Source of the DNA: Conoideocrella luteorostrata
Lineage: Eukaryota; Ascomycota; Sordariomycetes; Hypocreales; Clavicipitaceae
Assembly (NCBI GenBank): GCA_032433595.1
Contig: JASWJB010000531.1
Coordinates: forward strand, 1 to 19,087
Length of the DNA stretch: 19,087 bases
Direction of reading: 5' to 3'
A program made the translations under genes and the position numbers. This document shows, piece after piece, positions 1-8,932 of this stretch. The first letter of the stretch is position 1. Each line of letters starts with the position of its first letter. The notes beneath the pieces were generated by a model that searched no databases, had not been told where the DNA came from, and saw only the letters and a program-made list of their open reading frames with translations.

Positions 1-658
1 AAAAAAGGTCAAGGTTGGGCATTGCGTGCTTTGTAGGAGGATATATTGTAGACGTATTAGTTAGTTAGTGGGTGGGCCTAGGCATTAAAGTCTGAGCAAC
101 GCATCGTTTGCTCCCATGATAGTCTTGCATGAATTAGAGGGCAAGCTATGAGCAAAGGAGCAGAGTTTGCCGACCTTTGTTCTATTTCCCCGTATTTCAA
201 GAGCTCCGAGAGCCCTCTCTTTTGCCAAAGCGATAGGTAAATGACCAGTTATGCTACCCTAGATGCTTATCATTCCGTTAAGACCTGTGTGACATATTTG
301 TAGGCTGTGCACGAAATAGTCTTTTCTGTATACCTATACACCTATGAACCTATCTATCTTAAGCCAAGACGTCGACTAGTGCAACCCATTGTGCTTTGTC
401 GCACTTGGACGCGGTGGCTGTCCCTTCTATACTCTTATCATGACACCTGCCATGTACTTGTGTCACTCATACGTACACACGTCGTTCAACGGCGGCAATG
501 CCCACACATCATTAATGGCCCAAAGACCCAGCTATGGCTACGAAAAAGTAAGTGCAGCAAGTTACCGGGAAGGTGACATCTTCCAACGCAGCTCGAGAGA
601 CGACAACATCAAGATTACGCCAATCAAAGAAAAACGCGATATCACATGTTCAACAGAA
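1..658. other. Intergenic, no supported gene
   Basis: I see no convincing gene here. Open frames are short and mostly lack an ATG or a recognisable protein. One 30-codon ATG frame at 148-240 (+) ends at a possible GTAAAT donor, but I could not join it to a second exon. The right-hand part is the 3' flank of the SIS-domain gene that ends at 659. The left edge may hold the tail of a gene outside the window. Confidence 0.5.
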
Positions 659-1999
659 CTATGTCCCGCAGCTGCCGCCGCCGCCGCCGCCGCCACGCGA
701 CTCTACAACCCGACGAGCCTCCAGAACACCAATTATCTTGCCTCCCTCTGTGATACCAATTATAGCGTTCGATCTGTAGGGTGTCGTGTGCCCCGCGTTG
801 CCCAGCTGCGCAGCATAGACCATATCTGCAGCCTGGCGGATTGTGGTGTCGGACGGTATGACAGGCATGTCAGGGATAGATACGAACAGGTCCGAAAGCT
901 GTGCGAGAGGTTGAGACAACTCAGTGGTACTGATTTGGCGAACCTGGCTTGGCGCAGCGAGTACTTCATCGTCTATCTTGACCCACCCTGACTTGGAGTC
1001 GTAGCCTGCTCGGAGGAGATCTATCCCCAGACTATCCCAAGTAAGGCCGAGCTCGTCCAAGGATGGGATATCATCCATTGGGACGCAAATTTGTATGGCG
1101 GTCTGCGGTGAATTACTTGCTGTTGCTGCTTCCGCTGCACCTATTGCTCCTCCGGGATGGTTCCTGGCAAATGCGGCCGCTACACTGCGATGTAACTCGT
1201 TTGCTGCCGTTATGGCCAGAGCATCTCCGAGAGCGAGCGCAACTGTGGTGGATGTTGACGGTGCAGGCACACCAAATGATGCCTTTTCACCCTCGGGAAC
1301 AGGCGCAGGTAGCAAAATGGTGTTTGGACGTCGCTTGATGAGTTCGCATGTGTCACGGCTAATATGAGATGTGAGGAGGATGGTTGGTAATGAGCTGTCA
1401 AGGTGTGGCAGCATGAGCATGAGCTCCTGTGTTTTTCCGGAATACGTAATGAACATCAGCGTGTCGCGAGGGTCAATGATGCCCAAATCGCCATGCAATG
1501 CTTCGGTGGGATGCAGAAACACAGCCCGGATATCAAGACTCTGCATGGTTGCCACCAGTTTTTTCCCGATATGGCCAGATTTACCGACACCGATTATGAC
1601 AAGCTTTCCATTGGCCAGGCTTTGGCGCGTGATGATTTGGACGGCCTTGTCGAACCCGTCCCGGGCGATGAAGTCTGTCTCGTATAATTTTGCCAGATTG
1701 GCCAGTGCAATTGCCTCTGTATTCAGAACATGGATGCCGCGTTGGAGACGGTTCTCAGCAGCTACGGAACCTTTGGGGCATGGCGTACAGGGTAACCGAT
1801 CCGCCTTCTGCTCATGGTGGTCGAGTTGTTGTTGTTCAAGACTGAAAGACCCCGTTGGCTCTATCAAGGACCCATCGGAAGGTAAGGCACATGGTGTTGG
1901 AGGTGAGGGGGGAGGAAGCGCCGGTCCCTGCTTTGCTCCAAGCACAATGACAGCACTTGTCTGAATAGGCCGCCGCTCGGCTTGTCTCTTTTCAGTCAT
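659..1999 (-). CDS. SIS-domain sugar-phosphate isomerase, KdsD/KpsF/GutQ type
   Basis: Single-exon gene encoding 446 aa. The open frame extends upstream to 2035 only with a GTG, so I chose the first ATG (MTEKRQAE, context GCCATCATG). Residues 1-80 are a low-complexity, Pro-rich leader. Residues ~85-290 form a SIS domain matching bacterial arabinose-5-phosphate isomerases: GVGKSGHIGKK (137-147), HPTEALHGDLG (163-173), TYSGKTQE (185-192), VPAPSTSTT (244-252) with LALGDALA following, and HPGGAIG (281-287). Glu166 and His281 fall in motifs that hold catalytic residues in E. coli KdsD. Residues ~370-433 resemble one degenerate CBS-type module. The C-terminus is a run of seven Gly (436-442) coded by a GCC repeat. 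The family interconverts ribulose-5-phosphate and arabinose-5-phosphate in bacteria. Fungi make no KDO or LPS, so the substrate here is unknown. A cytosolic location is likely, since no signal peptide is seen. Confidence 0.92.
   Translation of the reverse strand: MTEKRQAERRPIQTSAVIVLGAKQGPALPPPSPPTPCALPSDGSLIEPTGSFSLEQQQLDHHEQKADRLPCTPCPKGSVAAENRLQRGIHVLNTEAIALANLAKLYETDFIARDGFDKAVQIITRQSLANGKLVIIGVGKSGHIGKKLVATMQSLDIRAVFLHPTEALHGDLGIIDPRDTLMFITYSGKTQELMLMLPHLDSSLPTILLTSHISRDTCELIKRRPNTILLPAPVPEGEKASFGVPAPSTSTTVALALGDALAITAANELHRSVAAAFARNHPGGAIGAAEAATASNSPQTAIQICVPMDDIPSLDELGLTWDSLGIDLLRAGYDSKSGWVKIDDEVLAAPSQVRQISTTELSQPLAQLSDLFVSIPDMPVIPSDTTIRQAADMVYAAQLGNAGHTTPYRSNAIIGITEGGKIIGVLEARRVVESRGGGGGGGSCGT
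674..694. repeat. (GCC)7 microsatellite inside the SIS-domain gene
   Basis: Seven perfect GCC/GGC units lie just before the stop codon of the minus-strand isomerase gene and encode seven consecutive glycines. Such trinucleotide tracts change length in frame, so tail length may vary between strains. Confidence 0.9.
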
Positions 2000-4919
2000 G
2001 ATGGCTGGCCAGGGAGGGTGAGTCGCCTTCTGCACTCAGCGGGGAACCTTGATATGAGAAAATAGGTTGTTGATGTTGCCCGATGCGTCAATGTCTCGCA
2101 ATTGTTTCTGGCCCCATTTGTTGCAAGATTACTCCGTACTTTGTAAGATGTCTTTTTGTCGCAGATGTTGTGAGCCTCGGCGGAAAATGTGAAGGCTACC
2201 CTGGATGATATATGTATAAGTTGACGCAGTTAACAGCCTCAGCCAGTGATGAAAAACTTGATTTGCTTTCTGGAGCAAGCAGATGGAATACGTTGTTTCC
2301 CGATAATAAGTATCAATATATATGACAGACCTCGATATTACGACGTTGTTGTCCTATATATCGTTGACTGGCCGTCCATGAATAAAAATGCCGCGCACTG
2401 GCAACTACATGAGTGAGTAGCCTCTAGCCTGTCCAAGACGCCCGAGCAATTTGTGTGAAGTAAGCCGAATGCTGTTCGAATAAAGCAGAGAGTATTTCGC
2501 CCGAGTCGAACAACAATCTGACATCAACATGCGCCAAATTTCTTGATTCCAAGGTGCTGGTCTGGCGATGGCACAGCGTCCAGGGCAGTAAACCACTGGT
2601 TAAGAAAAAAAAAGGGCTCCGAGGCTGCCCAGAGTCGTAGCAGTTATCCCAATTGGCCCACATAACTCGGACTCCCGAAGCAGAGCGGTAGGTTCGGCTC
2701 GGGAGCGAGGGATAATTACAACCGCGAAGGTACACTACGAAACGGCTGGGTGTCCTCCATAAGTGTCATAGATTTCTCTTGGTGTATATGATATGGCTGC
2801 TATCATCTTCATTGCATGATGCTCCTTACACTATCCTTGTCGTCATGCATCAACGGTAGGAGTAGACTTTTGCACGCCTACGGACGGCCAGGCAGTTGGC
2901 AAGCTCCAGCAAGACCATGATGGGCGTTGATTAGATCTAGGGCCGCAATCGAGGAGGATGTGCTGAAGCACCACCCACCGTGCCACCCACCCTGCTGCGG
3001 ACGATGCGTCGCGTAATCCGTCATCATGGATGGCGTCAGTTTTGCATTGCCTGGACTTGGACGAGAAGGGAAGGGCACAGGGGCATAGCGGGGTCGCGCC
3101 GTCATTGTAGCCTTGTTATGGGGAGAGCGGTGCATCTGTTGCTCCGCATGCGCGTGGAAGTCAATGATACAATAATAGTATTGTGCTGATAAGCGTAGGC
3201 TATGATAAGGAGGTAATAGGTGCGGGTGGTAGGCGGTGGGATGTGATGGATGTGAAACAGACAACGACATGCACAAATTTCGGCTGCTCTGCGCCATTTT
3301 GCTGCTGTGCTCTGTACTCCGTACACACACGTGAACAAAGGAAGGGCAGGCAGGCTTGCTGCGTGGCAAACATGGCGTGCATTGCACTAGTTACTAGTAG
3401 TCAATACCGTCCTCGGCTGTGTCGTCCACCAACAATGGGCTTGGAGTCTCTGCACCGCAGACTGGTGTCTCTTCGCTGAGGCGAACTCAATTGTCATACG
3501 CGAGATGAACTTATCAGCCCCTTTCTGGGACAATTAATTGAAGGCTGCGTGCCTTGCGCCGCACTAGTTGCCAATAGACTGCCCTCGGAGCGACCCTGCG
3601 GATCACTGGATCAAGATCTGTCTGCGATCCAATCACGAATCGCATCGGCTTGCTGGACCGAATCTATCAATTGATTGGCGTCGTCGACAAATGTCTCCAC
3701 GCTCTTCCCACTCATTGTGGCACATGGGAAACAAGCAAGTAAACAAGTATGCTAGTATTCCTCGCCTGTCGATCTCCTGAGAGCTAACTCTAAACATGTA
3801 GCTCTCTCAACAGCACATCAACGGAACCGTTGGAATGGTTTATTAGGCTCATAGCCACATCTACTTCACGACAGCAACGTCTCGCTGAGAGTATCTCTCA
3901 TGGTAACAATGGGGGGTTAGGCTACGGAGTAGTCTGGGCGGTATGAAGGAAGAAGGGCAGCAACACATCACATCCCCTTGGAACCCCGAGCTTCACGCCA
4001 GAAAAGACGTGTAGGATGACCCAGCAACTCACTGCGCTGAAGCTCATATCCAAGCGCGATACTGCATTTCCAGAACTGCTGACTTTTGCAACAATAAGCT
4101 CTTCAATGGTAATCTTTGGCTCGACAGGCACCAGACTCCATGTCAGTCATGCATGGTTTACAACTGAGACCCGGCGAACGCTTGTCTACAGGTCTAGCTG
4201 TGCCCATGGGGAAGGCTGACCTTTATCTACCGAGAGGTCATTCCCTACGTGTCTCTTGATTGCCGCCACGCACTTTTCGAGTCACATTGTTGTGATTTTG
4301 GGCCGCATTACTTTGTGTTGGTGGGACTAAGATGGGACAAAGGTTGGCCGGGGTTGTCTCAGGACTAAAGCTCATGGATAGGAATGCTGCAGGTTACCCA
4401 AAACAATACTGCTCAAATATGTCGCCATCAACCAAATGGAGCACTTTGGTATGCACTCTTAGGGCCAGTCCTGAATGCCGCCGAGAGTATCCTGTGGACA
4501 GGAGGACTTAACATTCTCCGACAACCAACGATTCATGCCTGTGCTCACAACTCCCTAGGTGTTGATTACATCTCAGGTCGCTATGTGCTACCGCTACAAA
4601 CCAAATTTGCATTCCGTGGAAAGGGTCCGAGACGCAGCCGAGATGGTGACAACAGTCTCAAGCGACATTTCCGACTATCTCGAAGTATCACCCATGGACC
4701 ATGAATCGACATACCAGCAACGATATAAGGAAAAGAGTCTACGATCGTAGGCTGAGAACTATATCTTCACCTCCCTCCCTTTCCCATCTTGCTATAACCC
4801 GTACTTGGTATCACCAAAGTCATTCATTCATTCGTTCTCTGCTTCGTCACCCATATACTCATCACTTATTTCGCTCACCAAGTCAGTACCGAAAACACAA
4901 CATTTGAGACCAAGACAGA
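2000..4919. other. Long intergenic region; possible relic or unannotated small exons
   Basis: About 2.9 kb without a confident gene. It holds the upstream region of the minus-strand isomerase gene and, at ~4740-4919, a CT-rich leader typical of a fungal 5' UTR before the secreted precursor. TACTCCGTA-type words occur at 2130-2139, 3315-3324 and 3923-3931. Three minus-strand stretches read in a protein-like way: the end of a frame stopping near 2424, a 34-codon ATG frame at 3611-3715, and the frame at 4033-4135 (see the low-confidence three-exon model). None matches a family I recognise, and no transposase or reverse transcriptase motifs are seen. Confidence 0.45.
3861..4241 (-). CDS. Possible tiny three-exon gene, unrecognised (low confidence)
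   Basis: Speculative model on the minus strand: exons 4241-4231, 4135-4033 and 3896-3861, giving 49 aa. Exon 1 (ATG ACC TCT CG) meets a GTAGAT donor. Intron 1 has CTGAC close to a GAG acceptor. Exon 2 ends at a good GTGAGT donor. Intron 2 has CCTAAC about 20 nt before a GAG acceptor. The frame is kept through both joins, and the exon 2 peptide (…KITIEELIVAKVSSS…) reads like protein. Against it: both acceptors are the disfavoured GAG, exon 1 is 11 nt long, the product is tiny, and I recognise no family. It could instead be a relic or chance. Confidence 0.2.
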
Positions 4920-6203
4920 ATGAAGGGCCCCAACGCTGCCGTTCTCCTCTTGACTTGCCTCTCTGGCAAGGTCATCGCCGCCCCTGTTAACCAGGATGGC
5001 GGCGTCGAGGTCCGCCACGATGCAATCAATATTGAGAGAAATGCCCCTCCTAGCAAATTCATGAATCTGGAGACCCGTGCCGAAGCCAGTGAGCAGGAAA
5101 TCAAGGCACTGCAAACGATGCTAGCCGGTAATCCTGGCTTGCTGACGGTTCTCGAAAAGGTGCCTGCCGTCGGCACTCTTCTCCACAGTGTTCTCGGTGG
5201 TGGCCTTGGAAAGCGAGATATCACTGCCAACATCCCCGACAGTGACATCCAGGCTTTACGAGGCATGGTCACCGACACTCCACTTGTCGGAGATCTTCTC
5301 AAAGGCGTCCCGACTGTTGGCCCTATGCTTGACAGAGTCCTTGGCGGTCTTCTGAGTGGCAATGCGAAAGGTGTCAGTGGCCTCAATGTCGATGAGGTCT
5401 TGAAAGGTCTTGGTGGCGCTGCTGGAGGATTGGATGTCAACCAGGTCTTGTCCAACGTGGGTGGTGCTACTAGTGGCGTAGACCTTAGCAAACTGCTTGG
5501 CGGCATCGCTAAGCGTGAAGCGGCCGCTGACCAGGCTGGTTCCCTTCCAATGCCCGCTGTGGGTGCCCTCCTAGAGGCTCTTCTTGGAAAGGGTGCTGGA
5601 GGTGCTGGAGGTGCTGGAGGAGTTCTCGGCCCTGTCACCAATGCCGTTGGTGGCCTAGCCAAAGCCCACGAGGGTGTTGTAGACGGTGCTACCGGCAGCG
5701 CCCTTGCTCCCGTCACCGGTACTGTCAAGGGAGTCACCAAGGGCCTTGATGGTACTCTAGACAAGGCAACCGACGGTACTCTCGCTCCTGTTACGGGTCT
5801 GGTGGACAATCTCTCTGGCGCTGTTCTCAAGCGAGAGGAGGCCGCTGAGCAAACCGAGGGTCTTTCAATCCCTCTTCTTACCGGTCTTCTCGGCCCACTC
5901 CTTGGAGGTGGTGCTGATGGTGCTGGCGACGTTCTCGCTCCCGTCACCGGCATCGTCGGTGGCCTTACTGGAGGTCTTGGCGGTGCAGAGGACGGTGCCA
6001 GCAGCGATGCCCTTGCTCCCGTTGCCAAGACTGCCGGCGACCTCGGTGGCAAGCCGCACCGTCTCCTCGGTGGTATCCTCAAGCGTGCGGAAGTCAACGT
6101 CAGCGATGAGGAGATCCAAGCCCTGAAGAAGTATGTCCAGAGCGTTCCTCTCGTGAGCAAGCTTCCCATCGTGAGTCAGCTTGTCAAAACTCTTGGTATT
6201 TAA
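4920..6203 (+). CDS. Secreted KEX2-site repeat precursor, Gly/Leu/Val-rich
   Basis: Single-exon gene, 427 aa. Residues 1-20 form a signal peptide (MKGPNAAVLLLTCLSGKVIA, then APVNQ). The mature part has no Cys and no Trp, and only one Tyr. Lys-Arg sites lie at 98-99, 198-199, 304-305 and 388-389, followed by D, E, E and A. A Thr-Arg at 52-53 occupies the equivalent position before the first segment. Five segments result: 54-99, 100-199, 200-305, 306-389 and 390-427. Each holds one copy of a motif like VPAVGTLLHSVLG (81-93, 130-142, 211-223, 317-329, 415-426). Segments 1, 2 and 5 also share a start of the type EI(K/Q)AL. Segments 3 and 4 share EAA-rich starts and 26-residue LAPVTG repeats (from 236, 262, 288, 339, 365). 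Codon choice is strongly biased, suggesting high expression. Kexin processing in the late Golgi into several hydrophobic peptides is inferred. It could instead be a cell-wall or surface protein, as with repellent-type fungal peptides. I recognise no named family. Confidence 0.9.
   Translation: MKGPNAAVLLLTCLSGKVIAAPVNQDGGVEVRHDAINIERNAPPSKFMNLETRAEASEQEIKALQTMLAGNPGLLTVLEKVPAVGTLLHSVLGGGLGKRDITANIPDSDIQALRGMVTDTPLVGDLLKGVPTVGPMLDRVLGGLLSGNAKGVSGLNVDEVLKGLGGAAGGLDVNQVLSNVGGATSGVDLSKLLGGIAKREAAADQAGSLPMPAVGALLEALLGKGAGGAGGAGGVLGPVTNAVGGLAKAHEGVVDGATGSALAPVTGTVKGVTKGLDGTLDKATDGTLAPVTGLVDNLSGAVLKREEAAEQTEGLSIPLLTGLLGPLLGGGADGAGDVLAPVTGIVGGLTGGLGGAEDGASSDALAPVAKTAGDLGGKPHRLLGGILKRAEVNVSDEEIQALKKYVQSVPLVSKLPIVSQLVKTLGI
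4922..4979 (+). other. Signal peptide coding region
   Basis: Codes for a short basic start, a hydrophobic core AAVLLLTCLSG and a small-residue cleavage region VIA-A. It directs the precursor to the secretory pathway. The exact cleavage point (after residue 20 or 21) is not certain. Confidence 0.75.
5592..5618 (+). repeat. Three tandem GGTGCTGGA units
   Basis: Three perfect 9-bp copies inside the precursor gene encode (GAG)3 at residues 225-233. They form a flexible glycine linker between the segment 3 motif and its 26-residue repeats, and look like a recent slippage expansion. Confidence 0.85.
5625..6086 (+). repeat. 26-residue LAPVTG repeats in the precursor
   Basis: Repeat units start at codons 236, 262 and 288 (segment 3) and 339 and 365 (segment 4), each spaced exactly 26 codons within its block. 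The conserved core is L-A-P-V-T-G-x-V, followed by G/L-rich sequence and an acidic DG(A)T-like end. The last unit of each block runs into a Lys-Arg site. The two blocks appear to be copies of one ancestral segment. Confidence 0.85.
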
Positions 6204-7639
6204 ATAATTGTGTGTTTTGCAAGGAGATGGGATCCGGGGAAAAGAAGCAGAATACATTTTTGGTTTGATTTGTAATTTTTCAGTGAGGCTCGATCCTCAC
6301 TTGTCATAGGCACGATATAATTTCACTTATATATACGCACACTCTAATCAAGCACTCCCACTACTGCCTCATAAGCCAGATGTGACTATTACCTAGGAAT
6401 ATCACTTAGTCAACCCGTACCACACGTAGCAAAATTAGACCACATCTCCTCCGTGTCTACCTCAATTAACGGTGGTAGTCTCGTCAACTTTACAACACGT
6501 ATTTCGCTTGTCAGAACCAACAACCCGCTGCAGTGCGCAAGCGTGAGTATCGATAAGCGAGACTACGCACCAGGCAATTACTACTATGTATGCACTTCAG
6601 TCATTACAATATTGATTTCTTAAGAGCCCAATCAGTATCAAAACATAATCTGGACTTTTGCAACCTCTGTGTAAGGTGCGATAATGCAAATTTTGTACAG
6701 GATGGGGCGGCACAAACCATGGAACTTTTGGCTCGTACGCCCAACCTGTCATTGGCAGTGGATGTCCCAAGTGGTTAGGAGCTAACTAGAGTGGGGCATG
6801 AGCTCCGTGTTTGACAGCACAGCTTACGGAGTGCCTTCCTCAACAACGACGGAACTGCTGGAAGCAGCTCTGTCACGGGTCTCACATGCCAATCTCACGT
6901 TTTAGCCTCGAAGTTGTAAAGTGGTTGGTTGACCAATAAAACAGGACCGACGTTGGACTTGGGTCGCCGGCTGCTATGCCCCAAAGCGAACTCCTGGGAT
7001 GAAACGGGTGCCGAGTCACTAATTGTAAAGTAAGGCAAGGTCAATCAATATCAGGATACTCCATGAGGAAGGCGTTCTCTGCTCCGTACTCCGTAGGTCA
7101 GGCTCTCGTATCAGACTCACCTGCCGAGTGTGGAGTATCGTAGCAGGCGGATGGCGCACTCCGCGTCGCCAATGGGACCCACCTGTCAACGCCGACGCCC
7201 GCCACTGCTGACCCGTCACGGATGACGGCCTGTACTTGGGAGAGGAGGGCAAGGAGGGTACGGGTACCAGGGCGCGAGTTCGAGTTCAAGGCTTTCAGGG
7301 TTCTACGTTTGTACAGTGGCTGTGGCTGAGATCCTGCTGGATTCAGTGCTCTTGCTCAGGCTAGCTAGCACTGTGTGCTCCGTACAGTTTCGGCTGTAGG
7401 AGGAATTCGCTACAGAACCTGGTTTATAATCCGTGGATTGCAACGGTACATGGGCACGTTAGAACCAGTAAGAAATCTCCTGGCAAAGTCTGCATAGCTT
7501 GTAATACCTTTTCTATTATCAATGCGATTAGCTCTGCGCCCTGCCATTAGTCCCAACTCCTCTCCACCAGCCCTTCTCCATCCTTTTAGTCAATTCTGAT
7601 CTTCTTCCTAGCATCTAGATTCAATAACCAGAAGAGACT
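6204..7639. other. Intergenic; 3' flank, then promoter region of the next gene
   Basis: No supported gene over 1.4 kb. The left part is the AT-rich 3' flank of the secreted precursor. TACTCCGTA-type words occur at 7087-7095, with a partial one at 7378-7387. From about 7545 the plus strand becomes CT-rich (CTCCTCTCCACCAGCCCTTC…), as expected of a fungal leader before the ATG at 7640. A short frame ending at 6778 reads plausibly but has no supporting splice signals. Confidence 0.5.
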
Positions 7640-8142
7640 ATGGATGATACCCTACCTGATAACAAAGCTGTTACGGTACCAGTTCCTATAGTCGACGCGA
7701 CGGCCGAGGTTCGAAATCAGGCACTGCAGGCAACTGCAGTCAGCCACTTCGTGATCCAGTTCGTATGATCTAGAACATTCGTGTTTGATGCAACATGTTA
7801 ATGCCGACTAAGGCTTTCTGATAAGCGGTTTGATTCGCTCATGCAGTTTATTGCAGGTATCTTTACGATTTCAACAAACCTTGGCCTTTTTGGATTTTCA
7901 TTGGGAAGATAGTCTCCGAGGCATTCTTTGGCGACGAGCATCATCTCGAGTGGTTCAATTCTGTTCGAGTTCGTACAAGAGAGCTCATTGCGTTCTCCAA
8001 TACTAGCATTTCAAGCGAAGCTAGGCCAACCCATGAAAAAAAGGGCATACAAGTTGTTGAGGTTGACTTCCCCAAGCCACAGCCGGGGGAAAATGTTAAG
8101 TTATCCTGGAAACCTGGGCTCGAATACCCGACTGTTCGGTAA
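7640..8142 (+). CDS. Small two-exon gene of unknown function
   Basis: Proposed exons are 7640-7758 and 7857-8142, giving 134 aa. The ATG has a good context (A at -3, G at +4) and follows a CT-rich leader. The second exon is a 94-codon frame with no ATG near its start and a protein-like composition, including YLYDFNKPWPFWIFIGK (residues 41-57), an aromatic, possibly membrane-associated stretch. The C-terminal half is charged, with PKPQPGENVKLSWKPG near the end. The intron (98 nt) ends in GCAG. The only donor that keeps the frame is GTTCGT at 7759. A better-looking GTATGA at 7763 puts exon 2 out of frame, so the junction is uncertain. There is no signal peptide. I do not recognise the family. 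A further 3' exon cannot be excluded, since a GT lies at the stop. Confidence 0.6.
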
Positions 8143-8880
8143 TGAAAGGGCAAGCAGCCAATAATGGGACGGTCAGCTTTATTTTGGCATGTTGAAGTTT
8201 CAAACTTCGACGTCAGTCTCGCATTATTGCTACGCCAAAGTATTGTACACTATATTGTATTTAGGCCGATTAAGAACTTTACTATTCAACATAGAATAGA
8301 ATTGGCAGATAGACGTCGTATTCATCGGATGATGATTCGATGGCGTCAGGGATGACTTCCACAGCTCGAGATGCCCGTACGGTTGTAGTTTCAATGAAGC
8401 TGCTTCCATGTCGCTGCGACAGATCTCTCTGGTGCAGTTGCATGGTGCGCGTAGAGCTAAAGCGTGCTGATGCCCGCATCATGGCAAGTCGAGCTATAGA
8501 TGTAGGCTTTGCCACCGTACACTGGCTGTGTAGCAGGCTCAGCTCTGGACCACAGCAGCGCTGCCATGTGGCCGCCCTTGAACTTTTCATGTACAAGTTG
8601 GGGGTGATAGGGACGTTAGCGGGAGATGAGCATTTTGCTCAGGCCAGAATCCGCCTGGTCGCTAAAAATGGCACGGCGACGACGCCGCAGTTGCTCAGGG
8701 TAAAAGCGGCGCCGCTCAGGCCCGCTCGATCATGACGCCGGATCAGCCGGGTGCGGAGCGAGAGACCAGAAGCAGATGAGCCCAACTACCTTTTCGACAC
8801 GCGACACGAAAGCTCGACGCAAGCTTTCATAATGACACCAAAACGCAGCTTCGGAGCGAAACGACCTGGTTGTGGGTCGT

Positions 8881-8899
8881 TGAACAACAACGTTGTTCA
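8881..8899. repeat. Short inverted repeat upstream of the ceramidase gene
   Basis: TGAACAAC and GTTGTTCA flank a 3-base spacer. The core AACAACGTTGTT (8886-8897) is a perfect 12-bp palindrome. It lies about 150 bp before the ATG and could be a dimeric factor site, but no known factor is assigned. Confidence 0.5.
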
Positions 8900-8913
8900 T
8901 TTTTGTGCCCTCC

Positions 8914-8932
8914 CTCTCTCTCTCTCTCTCTC
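8914..8932 (+). repeat. (CT)9 microsatellite
   Basis: Nine CT units in the presumed core promoter or 5' UTR of the ceramidase gene. CT-rich blocks of this kind are common just upstream of fungal start codons. Confidence 0.85.

Noticed and set aside
148..240. A 30-codon plus-strand ATG frame ending at a GTAAAT donor-like site
   Set aside because: Joining to downstream acceptors (for example TAG at 303) gives a stop within a few codons. Frames of this length arise often by chance.
389..991. A 200-codon plus-strand frame overlapping the end of the isomerase gene
   Set aside because: It has an Ala run from the GCC repeat and a Cys/Arg-rich composition. The minus strand here encodes conserved SIS/CBS-type protein.
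1371..1964. A 197-codon plus-strand frame opposite the SIS domain
   Set aside because: It is antisense to conserved isomerase motifs and has no recognisable features of its own.
2424..2735. A minus-strand frame whose last ~40 codons read like protein
   Set aside because: No in-frame start or clear acceptor fits, and no family is recognised. It could be a relic, but the evidence is only compositional.
4883..6169. A 428-codon minus-strand open frame covering almost the whole secreted precursor gene
   Set aside because: It is a shadow of the strongly biased, C/T-ending codons and Gly/Ala repeats on the plus strand. Its product is a Pro/Arg/Ser-rich chain with no domain, while the plus frame has a signal peptide, kexin sites and repeats.
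8085..8140. GGGCTCGAATACCCG resembling a tRNA T-arm
   Set aside because: There is no matching acceptor stem, anticodon arm or D-arm around it, and it lies within the coding frame of the small two-exon gene.
8282..8735. Overlapping plus (131 codons) and minus (about 102 codons) frames before the ceramidase gene
   Set aside because: They lie on opposite strands of the same DNA with no known family and no splice or leader support. The minus frame has an ATG at 8590 and reads somewhat like protein at its end, but I could not support it further.
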